Positions 24,907 to 36,900 of a stretch of DNA of 64,000 nucleotides are shown one piece after another. The stretch is from Musa acuminata AAA Group (taxonomy: Eukaryota; Streptophyta; Magnoliopsida; Zingiberales; Musaceae), in NCBI RefSeq assembly GCF_036884655.1, contig NC_088357.1, positions 11,587,001-11,651,000 on the forward strand, in the 5' to 3' direction. Within the stretch, counting starts at the first letter, position 1. Every line of letters begins with the position of its first letter. Under the pieces are notes generated by a model. That model saw only the letters and a program-made list of their open reading frames with translations. It was not told the DNA's origin and made no database searches. The position numbers and the translations under genes were made by a program.

Positions 24907-27900
24907 TCACGCTGAACTGGCTACCTGCACTCAGATGAAGAGAAACTGAGTTAGTGATGACTGTAATTATGATGGATAAGCTTATCCTAGATCATTTGTA
25001 ATCAGATGCTAAAAAAATGCTCTAAATCATTTGTAATTTAATTTGTAGGGATCCATCCTGCTATAACAGATGCTGATCAGAGTTGATAAGGAACCAAATA
25101 GAGAAAAAAAGAAGAAAAATACTAGATATTGTCTTCCTCTCATTGTAATATCCATTATTGTGGCAGCACTTGCATTTTGGAAGTTTATCAATTTCATGTT
25201 CCAAATATGAAAGAAGTCAAAACAAGTACTGAAATAGAACTTGACCTCCTGGTGGAGCGGATTCGTCGTCTTACGGAACCATTGTCTTTGTGATCTTGTG
25301 TTGCTGATCCTTTGACTTTCCTCGTACTGCATTTGGAAATGCCTACCAACATGTCCATCCACATCAGTTTTCGGGGATTAACAAACAGTGATGATTTGAT
25401 GAAATAAAGTATTTGAATCACCTCTGTGAAAGGTTTGTGGAGACTGAACCTCCATACCATCCACTTCACATTCTCTCATGACGCTAGAAAGACAACTTTC
25501 CTCTGATATTGTATCTTTGGCTTCGGGCGAACCCTCCTTGGCAGAAACATTTTTATCTGTTGGCATAACAAAAGCTATTGGTTGATTTAGCAGCAAAAAT
25601 CAGTAGAGTACAGAGAACTGCAACAAGCATTGAAACTAAGTTCATGAATATGCCGAGTCAACATTGCAAAATTTATGAAAGTCCAATGGATCATGTTTTT
25701 GTCAACCGTCTAAAATTGAATCTGGACTAACGCAGCTTGCTTGTACTAAAGCTAATTTCGCTGAACTTAATTTCCTTCATATCTTGCACAGTGCATTAAT
25801 TCCAATAAGCCAATAGGTTATACAAAGATTTTAAAGAAAAAAATAATCATCTTATGCGTCTTGTTTTCCATCCTAATAAGGTTTTACTTCAACTACTGTA
25901 CAGCATATCACCTGTAGTTGCAACTCTTCATCAAAAGTATTTATAGATGAAGTAGTAAAGTTTAAAGAACAATGAAGGAAAACCAGTGACAATGTTGAAT
26001 AAAATTTTAAGAAATTCTAGAAGATATTGTCCGGTGATTACATTCGCTAGAAAGTCCTGAAACAAAGTCAGCGATAATGCCAAGTCAATGATTGAATTTG
26101 TGAAATCTAATAAACCACGTTTGTCAACCATGTGGAATTAGACTCATGGACTAGCAGACCGTTTGCTCATACTAAAAGCCATTCTGGGAAATATATTACC
26201 TATATGGTTGGTTCCAACAAGCCTATAGGTTGTACAATCCATTTAAAATATCACATGAGAAATGAATTTATTTTTTCATCATTGCGTGGTTAATTGGAGC
26301 ACTTTCAACTATCATACCAAATCACACTTGTGGTTGAGATTCTTGATCAAAAAAATTTCAACAAATAAAGTTACAAAATCAAAGAACAATGAACAATAAG
26401 GGAAAACAGTGATAAAATTAAACAAAATAGTCATAAACTGTAAGAAGAAATTGGCCGGCAGTTACCTTCACTGGTATTTCCAACAACACTTTTCTCCTTA
26501 ATTAGGAAACCTTCAAGGCTGCCAACTTTTTGTTGATGAACCTGGGCATTTCTAGCAGTGGTTTCCTGTTCCTTTTTTGCTGTATGAATCTTGTTAAGCT
26601 TCTCTTCAAATTCCTCAATGCAAGATCTAACCTCAGCTTTTGCAAACTTTTTGCACTGATATGTTAAAAGGTGATCGATAATTAAAATATAGCAAGAATT
26701 GCTCAACATAAATGATTAGCAAGATTGCCAACTTAGAATTCTAGTATAACTTTGCTAACTGGTAATATATTTACCAGAATTATGAGGAAATGAAAGCTAT
26801 TACCTTGGTCACAATGCTTCTGAAATGATCCATCACTGAATCATCACATAAAGAATGTTCATATGCTTTAAAAGACCCAACAAGCTTTTTCAATCCCTTT
26901 TCACTGAATGTCAACTGGGAGAGGCAGTAAGCAATATGCTTCCACTGTTTAACATCTGTAACAAAAACAGAGCTAGATTCCTCAACAGTATTCAGAAATA
27001 ACAAAATCAGCTCAGAACACAAGGACAACCATTAAACAATTTTTTTGTAAGTAAAACTCATTCCATATACTGTCAAAATACCATAAATTTATAATGTAAA
27101 CACCACCATCTAAGAAAAAGATTGTAGGACCACAATGCGATGCAACCATATTTTAAAATTTAATGTCTCCATCATTAAACATTTGAGAAGCACATCAACC
27201 CTTCAATTAAACAATACAAACAAAATAACTAATCAATCATACAACTCGCTTCTCTATGTATCCTCAACATGTGCAAAGGCTAGAACTGGAAGTTCGGGCA
27301 GGGAAAAGCAAGTGGAATCTAATGGTTGCACTGATCTGCAATGCAAGAACTTTGAGCATCTATCATATTTAAGCATAATTAGATATCCGTCATTTGAGAC
27401 ATCATGTCAGCATTTAATATCAATACAAAACTCTGATATTAAGTGATGGAGAATCATCTAGCTTTACAAAGGATTTCCAAAAAAAATTATTCTAGGCAAA
27501 AAATTCAACAAAATGTTATACCTTAAAATTCTAAGAGGTGTTGAAAATTGAAAAGTCTTTTGATCTTTCTAGGGACTCCTTTTGTATTAAGTGTATTCAT
27601 TTACTATTTAGGTATCATAGTAGTCTCGTTTTATATTTCTAAAAGGCATACTAATTCCCTGGGAGATTACTCTCAAAATCATTGCTTTTATTGATTATAC
27701 TAAAGCTCCTAAACCTTTATAAATAGTGGAGCTTGTCAATGGATGACTTACTTCAGATTTAAATGAAAAGAATTACATTTTCTCTAGTTTCTTACTCTCC
27801 TCTCTTATCTCACACTTCTCTTTCTTTCTCTTTCTCACAACTTCCCTATTGTATTCTATATCAGTTTAGCATTAAAGCCCATCAAGAAACCTACCCTACA

Positions 27901-30900
27901 CCTCATTGGACCCTCAACTAGTAGCCAGTGATTTAAAAAAGAGCTCGAGCGAGGCGAGGCGCGGCCCAAGCGCCTCGCTTCATTTCCAGGCGGCGCACTT
28001 CAAAGAGGCACCGCCTGGGCGCTCGCCCGAGCCCAGGCGCCGAGCACTTCGGGCAAGTGCTTAGGTTAAACCAGGCGACCGAACCAGCGTTTGAGGTCTG
28101 GTTCAATCTTCGGTGCTTTAGTTGGTTCAATCGAACCAACTAAAGCACCGATATCAGCATGACTTCCCCAACCCTAACCCTGCTAGCCGTTCACGCTACT
28201 GCCGCCGCTGCCGCTGTCGCCACTCTCGCTACCGCTGCTATCGCTCCCACTGTCTTTGCTCGTCGCTTCCGTTGCTCGCTGCTATCGTTGCCACTGTCTT
28301 CGCTCGCCGCTTCCGCTCTCGTTGCTACCGATGCCGCTGTCACCGCTTGCCGCTCCCGTCGCTCGCTGCCACTGTCGTCGCTCACAGCTACCGCTCCCGC
28401 TCTTCTCAGTCAACACCCTCGGTCTTTTGACTCTTCCCTTACACTCTTCTCCTCTTTCGATAATATACTATTAATAGTATATAGTATACAGTTAACAATA
28501 TACAATATACTGTTAACAGTATACTGTATACTGTTAACTATATACTAATAATAGTATTTATATTTATTAGATTAATTTAATAGCATATTTTTATTTAAAA
28601 TTTTAAATAATTATATTTATTAATTATATTATATATTTTTATATTTTAGCGTCTCACTTCGCTCGGACGAGCACCTAGCGTCTCGGACGTTTTTGGACCT
28701 TGGCGCCTAACGCTTTTTAAATCACTGCTAGTAGCTTCAATCTACAACGACGTCACTCACAGATCTTTGCACCTCTAACGTCAATCCCTTGTGTGTGGAG
28801 TTCAACTTTGGGGTGACTATGCCTACGGAATTGGTGGACCACTTAGCTCTCGATGCTTAGCAATTTTTGAAAACTTCTCTAATATTTCTATTTGAAAAAT
28901 TATTAGATCATGGTTTTTATCACTTCTTTGCCATTAAGAGAGATCCACTTGAATCATTGTATTTCTACCTTGTGCATTGTAACAATTAACAACCTCATTA
29001 CCAAAAGGCAATTTGTAGATAGTATTAGAATCATGACTACGTAAGGTGAAAACCAAAACAATCCTGATGAATCTCAAATCCAACAAAGTGATGTAGACAC
29101 CCTTAGGACCAAACTAACAAATTATGACACAATATTAAACCAATTATGTGACCAGATAACCCAAGTCCTAAGAGTTGTCTAAAGTCTCGAAAAATGACTC
29201 ATGAATGAGGAGATTGATGAGTCGATAAGACAACATATTCATTCTCCACAATCCATTGCTTCAAATCAAGGAATTTTATCTACTCCCCAAGCCCCTATTC
29301 GAACAAATACTAGGTCCACCTATAGGGCACCTATTCACAATCATGCTCCAACAATTTCTGATGATTAAGCTTTCGACCTTAATGATAAATTCCTAGAACC
29401 TACTAGAATTCCAAAACTCAAGTAATGGGCCAACGAGTTCGATTTGCTAACAATTTAGGGGAAATGCTAGAAGAGTTAAAGTGGATATGCCAAACTTTAA
29501 TGGTAGGTTTGACCCAAATGTGTTTGTTGATTGGTTAGATAACATAGAGGATTACTTTGAGTAGTATAGAATGATTGATATCGAAAATGTATGATTTACA
29601 AAAAAAAATAAAACTGGTAGGATCCGTTAGGAAATATGGACAATATATCCAAGTTAGTCTTGAACACCATCGAGAGCCTCCCATCACTCAATAAGAAGTC
29701 ATGAAATAAAAACCTATGAAAAAATAAAAACCTAAGAAAAAATAAAAACCTAATTTTTAAATCTTAAATGATTGAATTTGAATGTGACAGAGTATTTGAC
29801 TCGATTTAAGAAACTTTTACTTATGTGTCAAATAGAAGAGGACCAAATCATCATTGTCCGAAGATTTATTAATGGGTTGAGGTTTGATATCCGACGAGAT
29901 GTTTCCCTTAGTTTTTCTGACACCATGAAGGAAACTTCTCGATAAGCCCTTGAGATTGAGCAATACTTCAAACTCTATCCAACTCATTGAATATCTTCTC
30001 AGTCTCTCGACAATAGAACTATTTCTTAACCCACCCCAAGTAGTGACCCTATGAAGCCAAAAATCACCACTACTAACAATAGTCCTGACCCAACCATGAA
30101 TAGTCCACCTCCTTCGATCATTTATTTTCAAACTAGTTCATATTGAATCATTATTGCCAATAATAAAGGTATCTCTCGTTGTCCTTAATGTACCCTTACC
30201 ATAAAACAAGAACTAGAAGATCAAATCGAGGAAGTAGACTAAATAGTTAAACCTTAAGCCTACTTAGGTGATAAAAATGAACTAGAAATTAAAGATGCTC
30301 ATGTCAATATTGTCTGCATTATTCTCTCTACTACTAGTGATTCCAAAGAATGGAAGAAGACAAGTATCTTCCATACTTTTATCCGAAGCGAGAAGAAAAA
30401 TAGCAACTTGGTTATGGATGAGGGTAGTATTGTGAACGTAGTCTCAAAGTCTACTATCGAGAGACTAAAACTCAAGATAAAGTCACACCCAACCCTATTA
30501 AAAGTAACTTGGTTTGACATAACCACTTTACCCATGATCGAAAGATGCATAGTACAAATTAAAATAAACGATTACCAAGATAAGATTTATTATGATGTCC
30601 TACCAATAGAAGTTGCCCACATTGTTTTAGGTCAACCTTGGTTGTATACCTTTGATGTTACCAGTCATGAAAGAGAAAACACCTATGCCTTTCGATACAA
30701 AGACAAACCATCATCTTACGACCTGCAAAACCATCAGAAAAAGACAAATCAAGAACTCCTAAGTCTCTCCCACAAACCCTAACCACCAAGGGACTCCACT
30801 TGCTGGATCCTAAATCTTTTGAAATAATATTGTGTGATCATCATTGCTAGAGAAATTTCTTGTCATTGCACTATTCTTGACCTAACTCCTAAGGTTAAAT

Positions 30901-33900
30901 CATTATTAGATAGATTTTTAGATGTCATATCCTCGGAATTACCTGGTGAGCTGCCACCCTTGTGAGAAATACATGTTATTGACCTTGTCCCAGGAACATA
31001 GCTCCCTAGTCCCATATTATAAAATGAATTTTAAAGAGAGAGACGAGTTAAACAAGCAAGTTGAACAACTTTTGGCTAAAGACTTTATGAGACAACCTTG
31101 ATCCTTGTATTGTCCCGGCCTTGTTAACCCTTATGAAAGATGGGTCTTGGAGGATGCGTGTCAATAGCCTTGCGATCAACAAAATAACAATAAAGTATTA
31201 CTGCTCGAGTCCTCAACATGAGGATATGCTAGATCTTCTCGCTGGACCTAATTGGTTTTCAAAACTTGACCTAAGAAGCGAATACCACCAAATTTGTATT
31301 AAACCTAGTGACGAATAAAAAATAACATTCAAAACTCAAGATGACCTATACGAATAGCTAGTCATGCCCTTTGGTCTATCAAATTCCCTAAGCACCTTCA
31401 TGCGCTTCATTAACGAAGTTTCACAACCCTACATAAGCAAATTTGTTGTCATATACTTTTACGCATGGTATGCAACTTTGAATGGTACCATCCGGTACGG
31501 GCGGTACGTACTAGTCCGACGATATACCGGTACACGGACCGCTAACGTGCTACAGTGTTACACTGTACAGTGCTACAATGCTACAGTAGATAGAGAAATA
31601 TTTAAAATTAAGTGTTCAGCTCGGTACGCCCTGGTGTTCAGCTCGGTACGCCCTGGTGTACCGCTTGGTACACGGTACCGTACCGTACCGAGCCAACCTC
31701 GAAACACCGATATGATAGTGTATACCTTGATCTTTAGTAAAAACATCTTGATCTTTAGTAAAAACAAAAAGAATCATTTAGAACATCTTCGATAGATTCT
31801 TACTACCCTTCGAGTCGCTAAGCTTTATGTGAATCTGAAAAGGTGCTCGTTCATGCTAACTCAGGTCCTACTCCTAGGCTTCATCATTTTTGCCTAAAGT
31901 ATTGTCACTGATTCAGAAAAGATCCCCATCATTTTATAATGGTCTGAGCCTAAAACTTTTTTCTAAGGTTCGAAGTTTCCATGGATTAGTTTCTTTCTAT
32001 AAGAGATTTATTAGAGGGTTTAGTTCTATTATGGCACCTGGCACTTATCACTAATTACTTAAAGAAAGATAAGTTTTCTTGGATCTTGGCGCTACCAAAG
32101 TCTTTGCTGAAATCAAAACAATAATAACAACTCCTGTTCTTAGGCACCTTTACTGTAATAAATCTTTTAAGGTCATTTGTGATGCCTTTGGTAGAGGCAT
32201 AGGAGGAATTCTAAGTCAAGAAGGTCAGCTTATCGTCTTTCCAAAGAGAAACTCAATGATGCAAAACAACATTTTTCTACCTACCACAAGGAATTTTACA
32301 CAATTGTACAATGTCTTATATATTGGCAACATTACCTTCTGTCGCAAGAGTTTGTCTTGTTGTCTGACCACTAGGTCCTAAGATACTTGAATGCCTAAAA
32401 GAAATTAAATGCCCAACATGCCAAGTGGGTTAAATTTCTTAACAAAAACTCTTTTATAATTAGGCATTGTTCTAGCTCTCAAAACAAAACTATTAGTGCC
32501 CTTAGTCGAATTTATACAATCATATCATGAGTGTCAAGGTCATAGGATTCAAGCGATTAAAAAAAAGTATATCTAATGTCCAAACTTTACTCACATCTAT
32601 CGAGAAATGCAAGATGGAGACCATCATAAACACATTTGAAATTGTCCTCAACTGTACTCTTCACAAACCCATTGACCTTGCACCCCTTTCACTTAACTAT
32701 CATGCCTCAAAAACCAGCCCACTCCTTTGCTTAATATATTCATGATTTGTATGCTGAAATTCGACATTAAATTGTTATAAGGAATGAAAGTTACAACTTG
32801 CTACCAATGCACATTGTAGAAGTCAAAAGTTTCAAGTTAGCGATTGTCTTGGTTCGCGTTCACCCTAAAAGATTATCTAAAAACTCATTCAAGAAGTTGT
32901 ATACCTGAGCCATTGGTCCTATCCTCATTATCCAAAAACTAAAATTTAATGCACATATGTTCCATTTGCCTTTCGACTTAAATATTAGTCCAATTTTTAA
33001 TATGAAGGATTTAACTCCAAATCATGGTACTTTTAAGCCTCATTCTCTATTTACCAGTGTTTCTACATATGGCAATCCTTCCAAAACATTGATTCTCCCA
33101 TAACACAAGAATAACGTAAAGGCTATTCTTGATAACCGCTTTGTTATGTTTATTACTAGCATAACTCAACACTTTCTTATCAAGTGGTGTGATCATCCAA
33201 CTTCCGATGCCATTTGGATTATTACTAGAAACTTTGTGAATTTGCAGTAGACTTATTGGATAAGTACCTTACAGATCACTCTCAAAGGTTTTGTTCTTTT
33301 CTACCAAGGAAGAATGATGGAGAATCATCTAGCTATATAAATAAATTCACAAAAGTTTATTCTAGGCAAAGAAATCAACAAAAAGTCATCACTTAGTTGG
33401 CCTAAGAATGCCAAGAGTAGTGTTAAAAATTGAAAAGTCCTTTGGTCTTTTTAGAGATTCCTTTTATATTAAGTGCACTTATTTACTATTTAGGTATCCT
33501 AGAAATCACATTTTTGAATTTCTAAAAGGTATACTAATTGCCTAGAAGATTCCTCTTGAGTCACTATCTTCATTAATTTTACTAAGGCTATTAATCCCTT
33601 GTAAATAGTATAACATGTCAATGGATGACTTACTTCAAATTTGAATGAAAAGAATTGTCTTCTCTAGTCTCTTACTCTCCTCTCTTATCTCACACTTCTC
33701 TTTCTCACCCCCTCTCTTTCTCTCTACTTCCCTACTTTGTTCTGTAGAGATGAGCAAATAAGCCAAATCATTGTCAGATTAAGGCCTGGTCAACATGCAA
33801 ATTTCAACTTCCATGTCAGAGCAAAATAAGTCAAATAAGAGGAAAGAATGGGGACCCAAAGCAAGATTTGTTTTGTTCCAAACAGTCTACTCTCAATGTC

Positions 33901-36900
33901 AACTTCAAAAAACAGCCACCCAGTGACCCTCCAGAATATAAGAAATTCAATCTGTTAGTCATTCTATTACATTACTAATCCTCATGAGCCCACAGCTTGA
34001 TTTAGGCTGTGCAGAAAAAACAGAAATGTGTGGAAATGAACAGAATAGCAGCCAGCTAGTTAGAAAATGATAAACTAGAATTTGAGGAAAACTTTGTGTC
34101 TATATTATCTGCTTGGCATCCAAACCAAATGGACCATCAAACCAATCCATTGAGATACAAAGACTAAAAAAAGCTAAGAACAAATTGTTCAATAAACTAT
34201 TCAAAATATTCAGAGATTTAACCAATTGATTGTGAAGTTCTTCAATTACTTTAATTAACTGTCACCTATTTGTCGAATGAAAATATGATCTAAAATAGAA
34301 ACAAAGGGTTTAAGTAGCCACAGCTGGCTGGCTGTGTGGCAACATGACCAACCCAACTCAACCCATCCCAAAGAGCCCAGCCTGTCCTAGTTCAGTGGAC
34401 ACATTTCTAAAAGATGTCCTGCGCTCTATCCCAAACCACCAAGAGCCTAACCCCCTGGTTATAGGAGGTCATAAAAGATTTTCACAAATCAGGATACTAA
34501 TGTTAGTAGAAAATGCATCCAAAGTTGTGATTTGAACTCTCAGCCCAAGTTTGAAGTCATGAATTTATCATTATGAAACTTATTGGGATCAGGCAAACAA
34601 AAAGATAACATGTGACCTTAGCCCACATGCCCAATCAAAACAAAAGTAAACACTAACATGAACTGTAATTTATCTTGTTTCATCTATTCATGTGAAGATG
34701 CATGATACTGACAGAAAAGTGCTGCTTCTTACTCTTCAATGATGTGTATCATTGGAACATTTTGATGATTGATATCCATGATATGAAATTTCTTAATTGG
34801 CAGGAATAAATATGAGAGAAACAAAAGGATAGACTAAATAATGATTACAGATGCAGAGGCAGCTAAGCATACCACTAACTCCACTGAACCGATTGCATAG
34901 CTTTTCAACAAGGGCTTCCATTTGCCTGTCCTGTTGAAAATTATATAGACCAAGTTTTAAAAAAAATGAATAACATGTATCTAACATCACTACAAGCAAG
35001 CAAACCTTCTTGATAGAGTTAATTAAGAACTGCATTATGTTGTAAAAATCTTCTTCCTTGATGTTCTGATTGCACAATCTGCTGAGGATGTCAGGAAGTA
35101 GATTATATATTGGATTGCTTCCTGCAAACATAGAAAAGCATAACCAGATAAGAATGAAGAACAGCATGTTATCTATCAGCAAAATCACCAGGCATCATAG
35201 TGGAACCTTTCTTTGACAACTCATTAAAGAATAACTTTGCGAGACTTGAGATTCTTTTGTCTTCATCCTCAATCCGTAGAGCCATTTCATATATGTAACC
35301 CTTTACCTAAGAAAATCCTCGAGAATAAGTTCAATTAGAGCAGAGGAAAAAATTTGAAAGGACTTGTAAAGACTCAGCACCTTCATCATATCATTCAATA
35401 TGAGATGAGACAGCACCAATACAGCATTTTTCCTCACAGATTCTGAAGGGTCTCTCAATCGAGCATACATATTCTCAGTCCAAGGTTCAAGAAGGTTCGG
35501 GAAACGAACAGCCAGGTCTCCAAGAGCCACGGTGCAGTTGGAACGAACAGTTTCTGATGAAGCACTCTCCACAACAGTGAACAGAAGCTGAAGATTTGAT
35601 TCACTAAAAAAAGAATTATTTGACAATCAAATGCATTGCAAGCAGCATAAATTGAAGATGTACAGTATGAAGATACATTCAAGTCTTACCAAAAGTCTGA
35701 ATCAATTATCATTAATCTGCATAGAGCAAGCATTGTAGAAGCCTGCAGTTCAGGAAACTGAAGTACAGCCAGGAACACAACTCAAGTTAGAAGAGATAAA
35801 TCTAGCAAACATACAATATTACAATTGTTTACTAAACTATAATGTCACTCCAACCAAGAAGCTCTTAGCAGAAAATTTGAGCTTAATCACCTTTTGCATC
35901 AAATTCAAGTTTCTACATAGCCTTGAGAGAAAAGGAGCACAATATCCAATGAGGTTTTTCTCAGTAGATCCACCAGAAACAATTTCTTTCTCTGCCTTTT
36001 CTGAAAGTGAATCGATTACTGCATCTTCAGATGCACCAAGTCCCAATTCAGCATTTATACCTTGCATCTGTGATTACCAGAAAAGGGTTTTAAGAAAACC
36101 TAATCCTCAGAAAACAGTTTTAAGTCAAGGAATTTTTAAAGCTGAAAATGATCAATGGATTTTTTTCACTGAAGTAACATTCAAATAAAGAAATTCCAGT
36201 AACAGAAGTTTCACCTCTACTTCAGCTGAACCACCATTAACCTGTTGCTTTTCAACCTTCAACTTTTCTTTTTTCAATTTTTGCTTTTGAATGCTTCTGA
36301 TGCAGCTCTCGATATAAACCAATTGATTCAGTGCAATATGGCTTATAATAAAAAGGAATCTGCCCAGCTTTGCTGTAGGCACTGTGGACATGAAGTTGGA
36401 GGGTCCAAGAGATACATCGTTTAGCATTTCATCACTTGCAGTGCAACCAAAAACAGAGTTGAGGTACTTCTTCACAATATCAGCAGCAAAAGCTTCAGGC
36501 AATGGATGAACTGAATATATGGTGCTTATGGCTTTGTCAACAGCAGCATACCAAATATGGTCCGGAAGCCAGAAACCAGCTACTAAGCTATGTAGAGCAG
36601 CAAAAACCTTGCTGCTACTGCTTCTGAGTTTGTCCTTATCTTCTTCAGACAATCTTTCAAGAGCAACACATGCTGTTCTTGCAAGCAAAGGTTCCTCCTT
36701 TGCCCAATGTCCAAAACCAATATCAATAATATCCTGTAAATGAGAACCTAGAATGCCTGGATTTGATTTTGCTGCCATACACAAAATTGACAAAGCGCCA
36801 CGGCTTTGTGCTGCAACTACTCCATTGACATTGAAGATGAAAAAGTCCCATAAGGCTGAGATCTATAGGCAAAAGAAAGACCAAAAAATAATAATGAATA

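Larger units (their letters stand above)
27444..28910 (+). repeat. 5' LTR of the gypsy element, interrupted by a hAT element
   Basis: It begins TGATGGAGAATCATCTAG. The part 27444-27868 aligns with 33315-33745. Shared blocks include TTATTCTAGGCAAA, TTTACTATTTAGGTATC, GTCAATGGATGACTTACTTC and TCTTATCTCACACTTCTC. A TATA-like TTTATAAATAG is at about 27717-27727. The right boundary (28910, before a weak primer-binding-like TGG) is inferred; removing the hAT copy and its duplicated target would leave an LTR of about 660 bp. Confidence 0.7.
27444..33745 (+). mobile_element. Degenerate Ty3/gypsy LTR retrotransposon inside CAP-D2 intron 12
   Basis: Paired LTRs (27444 onward, and 33315-33745) bracket gag, protease, RT, RNase H and integrase C-terminal remnants in that order on the plus strand, opposite to CAP-D2. 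The order PR-RT-RH-IN is that of Ty3/gypsy. A purine tract (AAGGAAGAA) directly precedes the 3' LTR. All frames carry stops and shifts, the LTRs have diverged, and the integrase core appears missing, so the element is dead and old. Two later insertions lie within it: a hAT element at 27926-28727 and a GTACC-rich repeat at about 31465-31715. A possible primer-binding site (TGGTTTTTATCAC) lies at 28911. Confidence 0.88.

Noticed and set aside
28159..28548. Ala/Ser/Arg-rich frames of up to 129 codons in hAT copy 2
   Set aside because: They arise from a GC-rich low-complexity stretch open in several frames on both strands, inside a non-coding transposon.
33746..33800. Candidate target duplication of the gypsy element (ATTAAG left of 27444 and near 33780)
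   Set aside because: The right LTR appears truncated, and the word is AT-rich and not directly adjacent to a TG..CA end.
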